NCBI RefSeq assembly: GCF_007713735.2 | Contig: NZ_VMNW02000046.1 | Span: 1 to 64,000 of the forward strand | Reading direction: 5' to 3' | DNA length: 64,000 nt | From: Amycolatopsis acidicola | GTDB taxonomy: Bacteria; Actinomycetota; Actinomycetes; Mycobacteriales; Pseudonocardiaceae | Shown here: piece after piece, positions 25,521-33,472 of the stretch | Position numbering within the stretch: position 1 is the stretch's first letter | How the letters are laid out: each line of letters begins with the position of its first letter | Translations under genes and position numbers: made by a program | The notes under the pieces: model-generated | What the model was told of the DNA's origin: nothing | Databases searched by the model: none | What the model saw: the letters and a program-made list of their open reading frames with translations, nothing else

Positions 25521-26736
25521 ACACCACGGGCAGCGCGGCGACCCCACGCACCTGACTGGGGTGCGAGATCGACGGCTTGCCGGAGTCCACACGAAGATCG
25601 GGCAGCCTCCGGTACAGCTCCTCGAACGCGATGGTCAGCTCGACGCGGGCCAGGTGCGAGCCGAGGCAGCGGTGCGGGCCCGAGCCGAAGGACATGTGCC
25701 GGTTCGGCGTGCGGTGCAGGTCGAGCACGCCGGGGTCCTCGAACTCCGCCGCGTCGCGGTTCGCGCCGGCCAGCACGAGCAGCAACTGGTCGCCTTCTCG
25801 CAGCCGGAGTCCGCCGAGCTCCGTGTCCTTCGTGACGCGGCGCCCCGGCGACACGGCGGCCTCGATCCGGAGGATTTCCTCGACGGCTGTGGGAATGATG
25901 TCCGGGTTGCCGACCAGTTCCTGCCGCTTTTCCGGATGGTCGGACAGGTGCATGACGCCCCACGCGAGCGAGCCCTGAACGGTGTGCAACCCGGCGATGA
26001 GGAGCAGGAAGAACATGTTGGACAGCTCTTCGTCGGTGAGCGCCCGCTTCCCGTCCTCGAACTCGACCGGGGTGTCGATGATCGCCTTCGTGATGTCGTC
26101 CGCGTCGGGGCGGGACCGGCGGTCCGCGATCACGTTCCCGAAATAGCCGAAGATCTGTTGCGCGGCCTCGGCGCGAACCTTGACGTTCTCCTCTTCACTG
26201 AGGCCCGGCTTGCCCTGCAACGTAATGTCGGTCATCTCGGTGAACATCGGCGCGTCCTCGACCGGCCAGCCCATCAGGGCAAGGAACACGCGCGCGGGCA
26301 TCTCGTGGGCGAACTCGGAGATGTACTCGGCCTCGCCCCGCGCGGCGAACCCGTCGATGAGTTCGTTGACGATTTCCCGGATGCGCGGTGCCAGCGCCTT
26401 CATCCGGTTCGGGTTGAACAGCGGCTGCAGCGCGTGGCGGTACGCGGTGTGCTCGGGCGGGTCGACCTCCAGCGGGAGGAACTTGCCGGCCCCGTGCGGG
26501 ATCAAGTTGTTGGGAAAACTGGAAAAAGTGGCCGGATCGCGCAGGACGTCGTGGATCTCCTGGTAGCGCGTGACGATCCAGTGCCCCCCGTAGCGCTCGG
26601 AGTACACGAGCGGCCCGCGCGCCGACAGCTCGGCGACCCGGTCGTTGACCTGGTCGGCCGGGGTGCACAGCGCGGGATCGTAGATGTCGAAATCCACGCG
26701 CAGGTGCTGGGGAATTTCGTCCAGGGTGCTGGTCAT
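25504..26736 (-). CDS. Cytochrome P450 (bacterial class I) 2
   Basis: A 410-residue P450. Heme loop FGSGPHRCLGSHLARVE, ExxR in EEILRIEAA, and the I-helix LIAGLHTVQG with His at the usual acid position, exactly as in P450 1 (GGLHTV). N-terminus IPQHLRVDFDIYDPAL parallels P450 1 (IPPELVVDFDITDPAL), so they are paralogues. Divergent from ALDH 2, with a perfect motif copy between them. Probably a second hydroxylase for a related substrate. Confidence 0.94.
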   Translation of the reverse strand: MTSTLDEIPQHLRVDFDIYDPALCTPADQVNDRVAELSARGPLVYSERYGGHWIVTRYQEIHDVLRDPATFSSFPNNLIPHGAGKFLPLEVDPPEHTAYRHALQPLFNPNRMKALAPRIREIVNELIDGFAARGEAEYISEFAHEMPARVFLALMGWPVEDAPMFTEMTDITLQGKPGLSEEENVKVRAEAAQQIFGYFGNVIADRRSRPDADDITKAIIDTPVEFEDGKRALTDEELSNMFFLLLIAGLHTVQGSLAWGVMHLSDHPEKRQELVGNPDIIPTAVEEILRIEAAVSPGRRVTKDTELGGLRLREGDQLLLVLAGANRDAAEFEDPGVLDLHRTPNRHMSFGSGPHRCLGSHLARVELTIAFEELYRRLPDLRVDSGKPSISHPSQVRGVAALPVVFTPES

Positions 26737-26796
26737 GGGGCAAGTGCTCCCATCGTCGTTGACAGAGGCTTGCTTCGGTGGGGTTCCCCGGGTTAC

Positions 26797-26809
26797 CTAA
26801 TGTGCTTAG
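26797..26809 (-). promoter_or_regulatory. CTAM-N5-TTAGGTAA motif copy, P450 2/ALDH2 divergent promoter
   Basis: Plus-strand CTAA-TGTGC-TTAG; minus strand CTAA-GCACA-TTAGGTAAC, a full match to the consensus. It lies between the divergent P450 2 and ALDH 2 genes. Confidence 0.7.
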
Positions 26810-26870
26810 AATAACTGGGCGGCGATCGGTGTCAACCGGAACGGTTTCGCTTCCTCACTCGGAGAGGTCA

Positions 26871-28325
26871 ATGATGATCAGTAACGAGAAGCTCCTCATC
26901 GACGGCGACTGGGTCCGTCCTCGTTCTTCCGGCCGGATCCCGGTCGTCTCCCCTTCGACGGAAGAGGTCATCGGGGAGGTGCCCGACGCCGGTGCCGAGG
27001 ACGTGGACGCCGCCGCGCGGGCGGCACGGCGATCGTTCAGCGAAGGCACCTGGCGGCGGATGAGCGCCGACGAACGTGCCGACATCCTCGACGCGGCATT
27101 GCGCCTGCTGGAACCGAAACTGGACGAGATCGGCCGGCTCGTCACCGCGCAGATGGGCCTGCCGTCCTCGATCGCCAAGGTGCAGATCCCGGGCGCGCTG
27201 GAGACCGGCCGCTACTTCCTGGGACTGGCCCGCGCCGAACCGACGGCCGAAGTGCGCCGCGGGCAGACGAACGCCGCGGTGGTCAAGGAGCCAGTGGGCG
27301 TCGTCGCGTCGATCGCGCCCTGGAACGGGCCGTTCAACATGGCGGTCGCGAAGATCTTCCCGGCGCTGGCGACGGGGTGCAGCGTGGTCTACAAACCAGC
27401 ACCGGAAACCCCGCTGGACGCGTATTTCATCGCCGACGCGCTGGCCGAAGCCGGGGTGCCCGCAGGCGTCTTCAATTATCTCACCGGCGACCGCGACACG
27501 GGCCGCGCGCTCGTGGCGCATCCGGAAGTGGACAAGGTCAGCTTCACCGGGTCGACCGCCGCCGGACGCCAGATCGGCGAGGAGTGCGGGCGCTCGTTCA
27601 AGCGGGTGCAACTGGAGCTGGGCGGGAAGTCGGCCGCGATCGTGCTGGAGGACGCGGACCTCACGACCACTATGCAGGGCATCGCGATCGGGTCGTTCTT
27701 CAACACTGGGCAGGTGTGCGCCGCTTACAGCCGGATCCTCGTCCCGCGCAGCCGGCACGACGAGGTGGTGGACGCGCTGGTGGCCACCGCGGAGTCGTTC
27801 GTGGTCGGCGATCCGTTCGACCCCGCGACGACGATGGGCCCGCTCGTGTCGCGGCGGCAGCGCGACCGCGTCGAGGGCTATCTCGCGGCGGGCGTCGCGG
27901 AGGGCGCGAAGGTGCTCACCGGCGGTGGCCGTCCGGAGCATCTGGACAAGGGATTCTTCATTGCTCCCACGGTATTCGGCTCGGCGGAGAACTCGATGCG
28001 CATCTGCCGTGAAGAGATCTTCGGCCCGGTCGCCGCGGTGCTGGCCTACGACACGGTCGAGGAGGCGATCGCCATCGCCAACGACTCCGAGTACGGCCTG
28101 CACGGCGCCGTGTTCACCACCGACGACGAGAAGGCGCTGGAGGTCGCCCGCGCGGTGCGCACCGGCACGTTCAGCGTCAACTCCTTCACCTACAACATCG
28201 AGGCCCCGTTCGGTGGCGTCAAATGCTCCGGCGTCGGCCGCGACACGGGGCACGAAGGGCTGACGGCGTACTACGAACTGAAGACGATCAACCTGACGCC
28301 GTCGATGGAAGGCCTTTTCGCCTGA
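26871..28325 (+). CDS. Aldehyde dehydrogenase 2
   Basis: A 484-residue ALDH: APWNGPFNMAV, FTGSTAAGRQIG, QLELGGKSAAIV (Glu) and GQVCAAYSR (catalytic Cys). The ATG at 26871 follows GAGAGG; the next codon-but-one is also ATG. Likely oxidises an aldehyde formed from an alcohol made by P450 2. It stands alone upstream of the SDR 2 unit, separated by a 106-base gap with its own motif copy. Confidence 0.94.
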   Translation: MMISNEKLLIDGDWVRPRSSGRIPVVSPSTEEVIGEVPDAGAEDVDAAARAARRSFSEGTWRRMSADERADILDAALRLLEPKLDEIGRLVTAQMGLPSSIAKVQIPGALETGRYFLGLARAEPTAEVRRGQTNAAVVKEPVGVVASIAPWNGPFNMAVAKIFPALATGCSVVYKPAPETPLDAYFIADALAEAGVPAGVFNYLTGDRDTGRALVAHPEVDKVSFTGSTAAGRQIGEECGRSFKRVQLELGGKSAAIVLEDADLTTTMQGIAIGSFFNTGQVCAAYSRILVPRSRHDEVVDALVATAESFVVGDPFDPATTMGPLVSRRQRDRVEGYLAAGVAEGAKVLTGGGRPEHLDKGFFIAPTVFGSAENSMRICREEIFGPVAAVLAYDTVEEAIAIANDSEYGLHGAVFTTDDEKALEVARAVRTGTFSVNSFTYNIEAPFGGVKCSGVGRDTGHEGLTAYYELKTINLTPSMEGLFA

Positions 28326-28357
28326 GGTCGCAGCGCACTCTGTTGACGCTGCTTAAT

Positions 28358-28370
28358 CTAGAGCTATAAG
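28358..28370 (+). promoter_or_regulatory. CTAM-N5-TTAGGTAA motif copy, SDR2-ferredoxin-synthetase 3 promoter
   Basis: CTAG-AGCTA-TAAGGTAAC. The right half TAAGGTAA equals the copies at 19249 and 19950. Lies 62 bases upstream of SDR 2. Confidence 0.55.
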
Positions 28371-28431
28371 GTAACTGCATTCTTCATCTCGTCGATCCCC
28401 GGTCACCGTTGTCCGGAGAGAGGAAACCGTC

Positions 28432-29298
28432 ATGGCGAGGCTCGAGGGCAAGGTCGCGATCATCACCGGCGCGGGATCCGGGCTGGGCCGTGAATCGGCG
28501 CAGCTCTTCGCGGAAGAGGGCGCCAAGGTCGTGGTGATGGACATCCTCGGCGATCGCGCGGAGGCCACCGTCAAGCTCGTCACCGAGCAGGGCGGCACGG
28601 CCATCGCGGTCGAGGCGGACACCACGGCCGAGGCCGATGTGGCCCGGACAGTCGCGACGACATTGGAAAAGTTCGGCAAGCTCGACATCATGTGGGCCAA
28701 CGCGGGCATCGTCTCCCGCGGCGGCGTGCCCAGCGTGATGGGCGGCGAAGAGCTGGCCTTCGAGGACTTCCCGCTCGAGGACTGGCACAAGGTCATCAGC
28801 GTGAACCTGACCGGCCCGTTCCTGTGCGCCAAGCACGCGGTGAAACCCATGCGCGAGAACGGAGGCGGGGCCATCCTCGTCACCTCCTCCGCCGCGTCGA
28901 TGGCCGCTTACCACAGCATCGCCCCGTATTCGGCCACGAAAGCGGGCGTCAACGGCATGGTGCGCGGGCTTTCCCTCGACCTCGGCAAGTGGGGCATCCG
29001 CGTCAACGCCATCGCGCCGACGCACGGGATGTCGCCGAACTTCCTGATGGAGCAAGGCGCCCCGGTCGTCGGCAAGTCCTATGAGGAGGTCGCCGGCCCG
29101 TGGGACAAGGGAGTCACCCCGATCCCGCTCAAGCTGGACCGGCCGCCGTCACTGCGCGACAACGCCAAGACGGCGCTGTTCCTGGTCTCCGACGACGCCG
29201 CATACACCTCGGGCCAGGTCCTCTCCTCCGCGGACGGCGGCACCCTGGCGCGGGTGTCGATCCCGTTCCCCGAGGACCAGGGCCAGCCGACGCTGTAA
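28432..29298 (+). CDS. Short-chain dehydrogenase/reductase (SDR) 2
   Basis: A 288-residue SDR: TGAGSGLG at 12-19, WANAG, catalytic YSATK, VNAIAPTHG. Longer than classical SDRs by an insertion around GGVPSVMGGEELAFEDFPLE and a C-terminal stretch that replaces the usual TGxxxxVDGG by GQVLSSADGG. VVMDI after strand 2 suggests NAD. First gene of the SDR-ferredoxin-synthetase-phosphoesterase unit. Confidence 0.92.
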   Translation: MARLEGKVAIITGAGSGLGRESAQLFAEEGAKVVVMDILGDRAEATVKLVTEQGGTAIAVEADTTAEADVARTVATTLEKFGKLDIMWANAGIVSRGGVPSVMGGEELAFEDFPLEDWHKVISVNLTGPFLCAKHAVKPMRENGGGAILVTSSAASMAAYHSIAPYSATKAGVNGMVRGLSLDLGKWGIRVNAIAPTHGMSPNFLMEQGAPVVGKSYEEVAGPWDKGVTPIPLKLDRPPSLRDNAKTALFLVSDDAAYTSGQVLSSADGGTLARVSIPFPEDQGQPTL

Positions 29299-29307
29299 GA
29301 GGCGAAA

Positions 29308-29505
29308 ATGAGCAAGCACCTGAGCATCGACGAAACCGCCTGCGCGGGGCACGGCATCTGCTACGGCGCCGCGCCCGAGATCATGGACTGCGACGACGAG
29401 GGCTACCCCGTTCTGGTCACGGACCCGGTGCCGGAATCGTTGCTGGACAAGGCGGATCACCTCGTCCGGGCCTGCCCGGAACAAGCACTCGAACTGCGGG
29501 ACTGA
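29308..29505 (+). CDS. [3Fe-4S] ferredoxin, P450-associated type
   Basis: A 65-residue ferredoxin. Cluster ligands CAGHGIC at residues 12-18 and the late Cys of ACPEQA: the second Cys position of a 4Fe ferredoxin is His, as in actinobacterial P450 redox partners of the CxxHxxC(x)nCP type. ATG with AGAGGCGAAA upstream. Nine bases after SDR 2 and before acyl-CoA synthetase 3; probably supplies electrons to P450 1 or 2, which lie in other units. Confidence 0.93.
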   Translation: MSKHLSIDETACAGHGICYGAAPEIMDCDDEGYPVLVTDPVPESLLDKADHLVRACPEQALELRD

Positions 29506-29545
29506 CACCCGCCGCCGTCACGTCTTTCGCAAGGGAGCGGAAACG

Positions 29546-31066
29546 ATGACTGTTCTCGTCACGGACGGTCTCCAGCAGTGGGCGCGCGAGGCACCGGAGC
29601 GGCCCGCGATCGTGTTCGACGGTGACGACGTGGTCACCTACCGCGCGCTCGATCGCTGGACCGACGCCGCCGCCGCTTTCCTGTCCGCCCGCGGGCTTTC
29701 CGCGGGCGACAGGATCGGTGTCATCGGGGCGAACAGCCTCGAATGGTGCGTCGCCGCGATCGGCGCGCTCAAGCTCGGCGCGGCCGTGGTGCCGTACAAC
29801 AACCGGTTCACGCCGGACGAGCTGCGCTACCTCGTGGACGATTCCGAACCACGGCTGGTGCTCGCAGATGAGGCGCACCGCGAACGGATGGCCGCCGGGT
29901 TGGCGGGTTCCGCGCTCGAACTCGTCGGGCTGGGCGAGTTCACCGCGCTGCGCGAACTCGCGCCGGAGCCGGTCGCCCGCCCGGAGTCCACTTGGGACGA
30001 TCCCGCCGTGATCGTCTACACCAGCGGCACCACGTCCAAGCCGAAGGGCGTGGTCTTCAGCCACCGCAGCATGTTCAACTTCATCGCGGACTTCGCGCTG
30101 GCGGAACCCGCGTTGCGGCCCGGAGCCCGGATGATCTACGTGCTCTCGATGTCGGGCGCGCCCGGACTCCCCTGGCACGTCCTGCACCCACTTACGCGCG
30201 GCGCGTCACTGTTCTACGAAAAGGGTTTCGACGCACCGGTCACGTTGCGACGGCTCACCGAGGAACGCATCCAGATCCTGTGCGGGGTCCCGGTGATCTT
30301 CGAACAGCTCGCCGCCCAGCCCGCTTTCGCCGAGGCCGATCTCTCCTCACTGGAGCTGGTCACCATCGCCGGCGCGCGGGCGCCGGTGCCGACGATCAAG
30401 GCGTGGCTGGAGAAGGGCGTCCCGCTGCGGCAGGCGTACGGCATGACCGAGCTCGGCGGGATCTCCACGCTCAACCCGGCGGACCAGGCCCTCAACCGTC
30501 CCGAGTCGATCGGCCGCGGCACAGTGCTGACCCGCCACCGTGTGGTGCGCCCGGACGGTACGGACTGTGACGCGGGCGAGCCGGGCGAGATCGTCGTGAG
30601 CGGCCCGGGGATGACGCCGGGCTACTGGCGCAACGAAAAGGCGACAGCCGACGCGTTGCGCGACGGCTGGTTCCACAGCGGCGACGTCGGAATAAAAGAC
30701 GACGAGGGCTACATCCGCGTCGTCGACCGGCTCAAGGACATCATCATCACCGGCGGCTACAACGTGGCGCCTTCGGAGATCGAAGCTGTAGTCGACGAGC
30801 TGCCCGGCGTGCTCGAGGTCTGCGTGGTCTCGGCGGACGACCCGAAGTTCGGCGAGACGCCGGCGGCCGTCGTCCATTCCGACGGGTCCGTCACCGCCGA
30901 GGCGATCCAGGAGCATTGCCGCGCGCGGCTGGCCGGGTACAAGGTGCCGCGCCACGTCGTGCTGCAGGACGAACCGCTGGAACGCATGGCCAGCGGCAAG
31001 ATCGCGCGCCGCCGGATCCGCGAGGCCCATCCCGAGCTGTCGGCGAAACCGGTCCCCAGCGGATGA
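29546..31066 (+). CDS. Acyl-CoA synthetase (AMP-binding) 3
   Basis: A 506-residue CoA ligase with VYTSGTTSKPKGVVFSH, AYGMTELGG, GWFHSGDVG and catalytic Lys in ASGKIARRRIR. Close paralogue of synthetase 2 (same motif residues in SKPKGV, LSMSGAPGLPWHV). GGGAG precedes the ATG. The stop overlaps the phosphoesterase start (ATGA). Confidence 0.94.
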   Translation: MTVLVTDGLQQWAREAPERPAIVFDGDDVVTYRALDRWTDAAAAFLSARGLSAGDRIGVIGANSLEWCVAAIGALKLGAAVVPYNNRFTPDELRYLVDDSEPRLVLADEAHRERMAAGLAGSALELVGLGEFTALRELAPEPVARPESTWDDPAVIVYTSGTTSKPKGVVFSHRSMFNFIADFALAEPALRPGARMIYVLSMSGAPGLPWHVLHPLTRGASLFYEKGFDAPVTLRRLTEERIQILCGVPVIFEQLAAQPAFAEADLSSLELVTIAGARAPVPTIKAWLEKGVPLRQAYGMTELGGISTLNPADQALNRPESIGRGTVLTRHRVVRPDGTDCDAGEPGEIVVSGPGMTPGYWRNEKATADALRDGWFHSGDVGIKDDEGYIRVVDRLKDIIITGGYNVAPSEIEAVVDELPGVLEVCVVSADDPKFGETPAAVVHSDGSVTAEAIQEHCRARLAGYKVPRHVVLQDEPLERMASGKIARRRIREAHPELSAKPVPSG

Positions 31067-31656
31067 AACTCGGCATCCTCGCGGACGCGCACGGCAATCT
31101 CGCGGCGTTCGAACGCGCCCTGACCGAACTGGCCGACGAGGCTGACGAGGTGCTGGTGGCCGGGGACGCTTTCTCCGACCACCGGTTCTCGAACGAGATC
31201 GTCAAGCTGATCCGGTGCGCGGGCGCGCACTACGTGCTCGGTAACCATGAGCTGTCCTTCCTCTCTCCCGCGAACGCCCGTGCCCGCGAATCGTCGCGCG
31301 TTTCGCGCCTTGAACTAGATTTCGTCAGCCGCGCGCCGACCGAGCTACGGGTGCGCCTCGGCGGAATGCGGGTGCTCATGGTGCACGGAAGCCCGTGGCC
31401 GCCTTACGGTCGCTACCTCGATCCCGGGAGCCCCGAGTTCGACCACGCCGACGAGCTCGACGCCGACCTGGTCGTGCTCGGCCACACCCATCTCCCCATG
31501 GCACGTCGGGTTCGCGGCACGCTTGTGGTCAACCCGGGTTCGGTCGGGATGAGCGACCAGCCCGGGCTCGGCGATTCCGTCGGGTACGCGCTGGCCGACA
31601 CCGGCTCGGGTGAGGTCTCGTTCCGGACCTTCCCCAACCCGCGGCGTGCTTCCTAA
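31063..31656 (+). CDS. Calcineurin-like metallophosphoesterase (YfcE/MJ0936-like)
   Basis: A 197-residue protein with all family motifs: DAHGN (first metal pair), AGDAFSD, GNHE, VHGSPW and GHTH, ending NPGSVG. Acts on a phosphodiester or phosphomonoester; the connection to acyl catabolism is unclear. Its ATG overlaps the synthetase 3 stop, so it is the last gene of that unit. Confidence 0.9.
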   Translation: MKLGILADAHGNLAAFERALTELADEADEVLVAGDAFSDHRFSNEIVKLIRCAGAHYVLGNHELSFLSPANARARESSRVSRLELDFVSRAPTELRVRLGGMRVLMVHGSPWPPYGRYLDPGSPEFDHADELDADLVVLGHTHLPMARRVRGTLVVNPGSVGMSDQPGLGDSVGYALADTGSGEVSFRTFPNPRRAS

Positions 31657-31815
31657 GGAATACCGGCGGCTTCGCGTCGCCAGCGAACGTCTTACTACCA
31701 GGGACTCCACACCCGATTTCAAGCACGCCAACCATATCACGCACCACGGACGCACACCCACCTGTTCCCTGGTGAGACCACCTTGTTGGCAGGCTGTATC
31801 CCCAATCACTCCCTT

Positions 31816-31835
31816 GCGTGAATTTTCGCTCACGC
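31816..31835. promoter_or_regulatory. Inverted repeat GCGTGA-N8-TCACGC upstream of HNH gene
   Basis: Perfect six-base arms with an eight-base spacer, 28 bases before the GTG start. A -10-like GATAAT follows at 31849-31854; with transcription starting about at the GTG (31863) the mRNA would be leaderless, and the repeat would cover the -35 region, as a repressor site could. Confidence 0.45.
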
Positions 31836-31862
31836 GTTCGTTCCCTGCGATAATTTTGCTGG

Positions 31863-33053
31863 GTGAACACGAACTGGGGAACCCTCACCGCCGACCAGAC
31901 GCTGGAGCATCTCGTCGCGGCACAGCAGGAGATCGGTGCTGCCCAAGGAAAAATGGTTCGGGCGATGGCTCGCCTGAACCAGATCCGACGACGAGATCCG
32001 ACGGTGGCAGACGAAATATCTCTGGAGCTGCACATCACGCGGCACGCGGCCACCGCCCAGTTGGCGGTGGCCGATGCGCTGGTGACGCGACTTCCCCGCA
32101 CCCTGGCCGAAATCGAGGCCGGGAACGCTGATCTGCATACAGCGGGCAAGGTTCACGAAGTCACCTCGGCGTTGTCGGACGACAAGTGCCTGGAGGTGGA
32201 CGTGCTCCTCGCGCCCCGGCTCGCAGGCCGGGATGCCACCCAGGTCCGGCGGGCAGCCCGGGATCTCGTGAACCGGATCGACCCCGACGGCGCCACCGCA
32301 CGCGCGACGCGGCGCCGAGAGGATCGCCGTGTCCGGATCGTTCACGAGGACAACGCGATGGCCACTCTGTCGGCATATCTACCCGTCGAGGCCGCAGCCG
32401 CCGGCTACACCCGCATAGACCGGATCGCCCGGCAGCGACGGACCGGTGGCGACGAGCGCACCCTCGACCAACTCCGCGCCGACATCTTCACCGATGTACT
32501 CCTGGGCAAGGAACACGGCGGGGCGGCGGCCACCGTCTTCCTCCACGTCCCGATCGGCACCGCCCTCGGCGTCACCGAGCATGGCGCGGTCCTGGAAGGC
32601 CACGGCCCGATCCCCGGCTCCATCGCCCGCGACATCCTCAACAACCCCGCCAGCGTCTGGAAGAAAGTCCTCACCGACCCCGCCTCCGGCGCGGTACGGG
32701 ACGTGGGCCGTAAAACACGACGACCTCCGGCAGCCGTGCAGGATTTCGTGCGGGCACGAGACCGGGAATGCGGCGTCAGGCACTGTCACCGCCCCGCCCA
32801 CCACTCCCATCTGGACCACACGCGACGCTGGCGTCACCGCGGCTCCACCAGCACCAGGAACCTGCACGCCCTCTGCCCGCACCACAACCGACTCCGCGAA
32901 CAACCCGGCTGGGAAGTCCTTTTCGACGACACCACCGGCGAAACCACCATCACCACCCCCGCCGGACGCCGCTACCACGACCGCCCCGAACCACTCGACT
33001 TCAAGCCAGAGCCCGTCGAGAGGAACGACGCATCCCACTCGAAGGCTGCATAA
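31863..33053 (+). CDS. DUF222 / HNH endonuclease-domain protein (13E12-repeat type)
   Basis: A 396-residue protein. The N-terminal two thirds is a DUF222 region rich in Ala/Arg helices; the C-terminus is an HNH nuclease domain (CGVRHCHRPAHHSHLDHTRRW followed by NLHALCPHHNRLR at about residues 330-360) with the Cys pairs, DH and HH-N residues that bind zinc and metal. Such genes are multicopy and mobile-like in actinobacteria; role unknown. No ribosome site is seen before the GTG, which fits a leaderless mRNA. It interrupts the catabolic island between the phosphoesterase and Rieske 2. Confidence 0.9.
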   Translation: MNTNWGTLTADQTLEHLVAAQQEIGAAQGKMVRAMARLNQIRRRDPTVADEISLELHITRHAATAQLAVADALVTRLPRTLAEIEAGNADLHTAGKVHEVTSALSDDKCLEVDVLLAPRLAGRDATQVRRAARDLVNRIDPDGATARATRRREDRRVRIVHEDNAMATLSAYLPVEAAAAGYTRIDRIARQRRTGGDERTLDQLRADIFTDVLLGKEHGGAAATVFLHVPIGTALGVTEHGAVLEGHGPIPGSIARDILNNPASVWKKVLTDPASGAVRDVGRKTRRPPAAVQDFVRARDRECGVRHCHRPAHHSHLDHTRRWRHRGSTSTRNLHALCPHHNRLREQPGWEVLFDDTTGETTITTPAGRRYHDRPEPLDFKPEPVERNDASHSKAA

Positions 33054-33347
33054 CCCCCGACGGAGCCCCTAGCAGCGCGTATCCGGAAACCCTGCACCTC
33101 GCGCACGGGCGATCCTGCCGGCCGCACAGCCGGCCGGCTCAACCGGAACGGGAGCGACACAACTCACTTACGAAGCATGCACTCACGCACCCACAAGCAT
33201 GATCTGCCGACCGGCCACGGCGCACCCTCGTCACATCCGCGAACCTGCGGAAGTGACGAGACCGCAGCCGCAGTCAAAGCTGCCCCCAAAGCCGCACTCG
33301 CACTCGCCTGCCGTGAACACATCTGAATCCCATGACATCGCAGAGAG

Positions 33348-33389
33348 TCGCCGAGAATCCCGGGGAGTCTCGGCGATGAGTCGCCGAGA
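33348..33389 (+). terminator. Three-arm alternative hairpin (attenuator-like)
   Basis: TCGCCGAGA at 33348-33356, its exact reverse complement TCTCGGCGA at 33368-33376, and TCGCCGAGA again at 33381-33389. Arm 2 can pair with arm 1 (11-base loop) or with arm 3 (four-base loop), two mutually exclusive structures 84 bases before the Rieske 2 start. Attenuation is inferred; no T-run follows. Confidence 0.4.
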
Positions 33390-33434
33390 GGACTTGAATA
33401 TGCGGATACCGCGTGACATTTCCGCTCCCGAAAA

Positions 33435-33447
33435 CTAATATGAGTAG
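33435..33447 (+). promoter_or_regulatory. CTAM-N5-TTAGGTAA motif copy, Rieske 2 promoter
   Basis: CTAA-TATGA-GTAGGTAAG; one mismatch in the right half. Lies 25 bases upstream of the Rieske 2 start. Confidence 0.6.
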
Positions 33448-33472
33448 GTAAGTATTTGGGAGGGAGGCAGCG

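Larger units (their letters stand above)
33054..33472. other. Intergenic region with alternative hairpins upstream of Rieske 2
   Basis: 419 bases with no convincing gene (short open frames here have no ribosome site or family features). Holds three copies of the nine-base TCGCCGAGA element and a regulatory motif copy near the end. Confidence 0.6.

Noticed and set aside
31657..33472. HNH region as an insertion sequence or composite transposon
   Set aside because: No transposase, no terminal inverted repeats and no target duplication could be seen; an 8-base inverted repeat ACCAGGGA/TCCCTGGT at 31697-31773 does not flank the gene.
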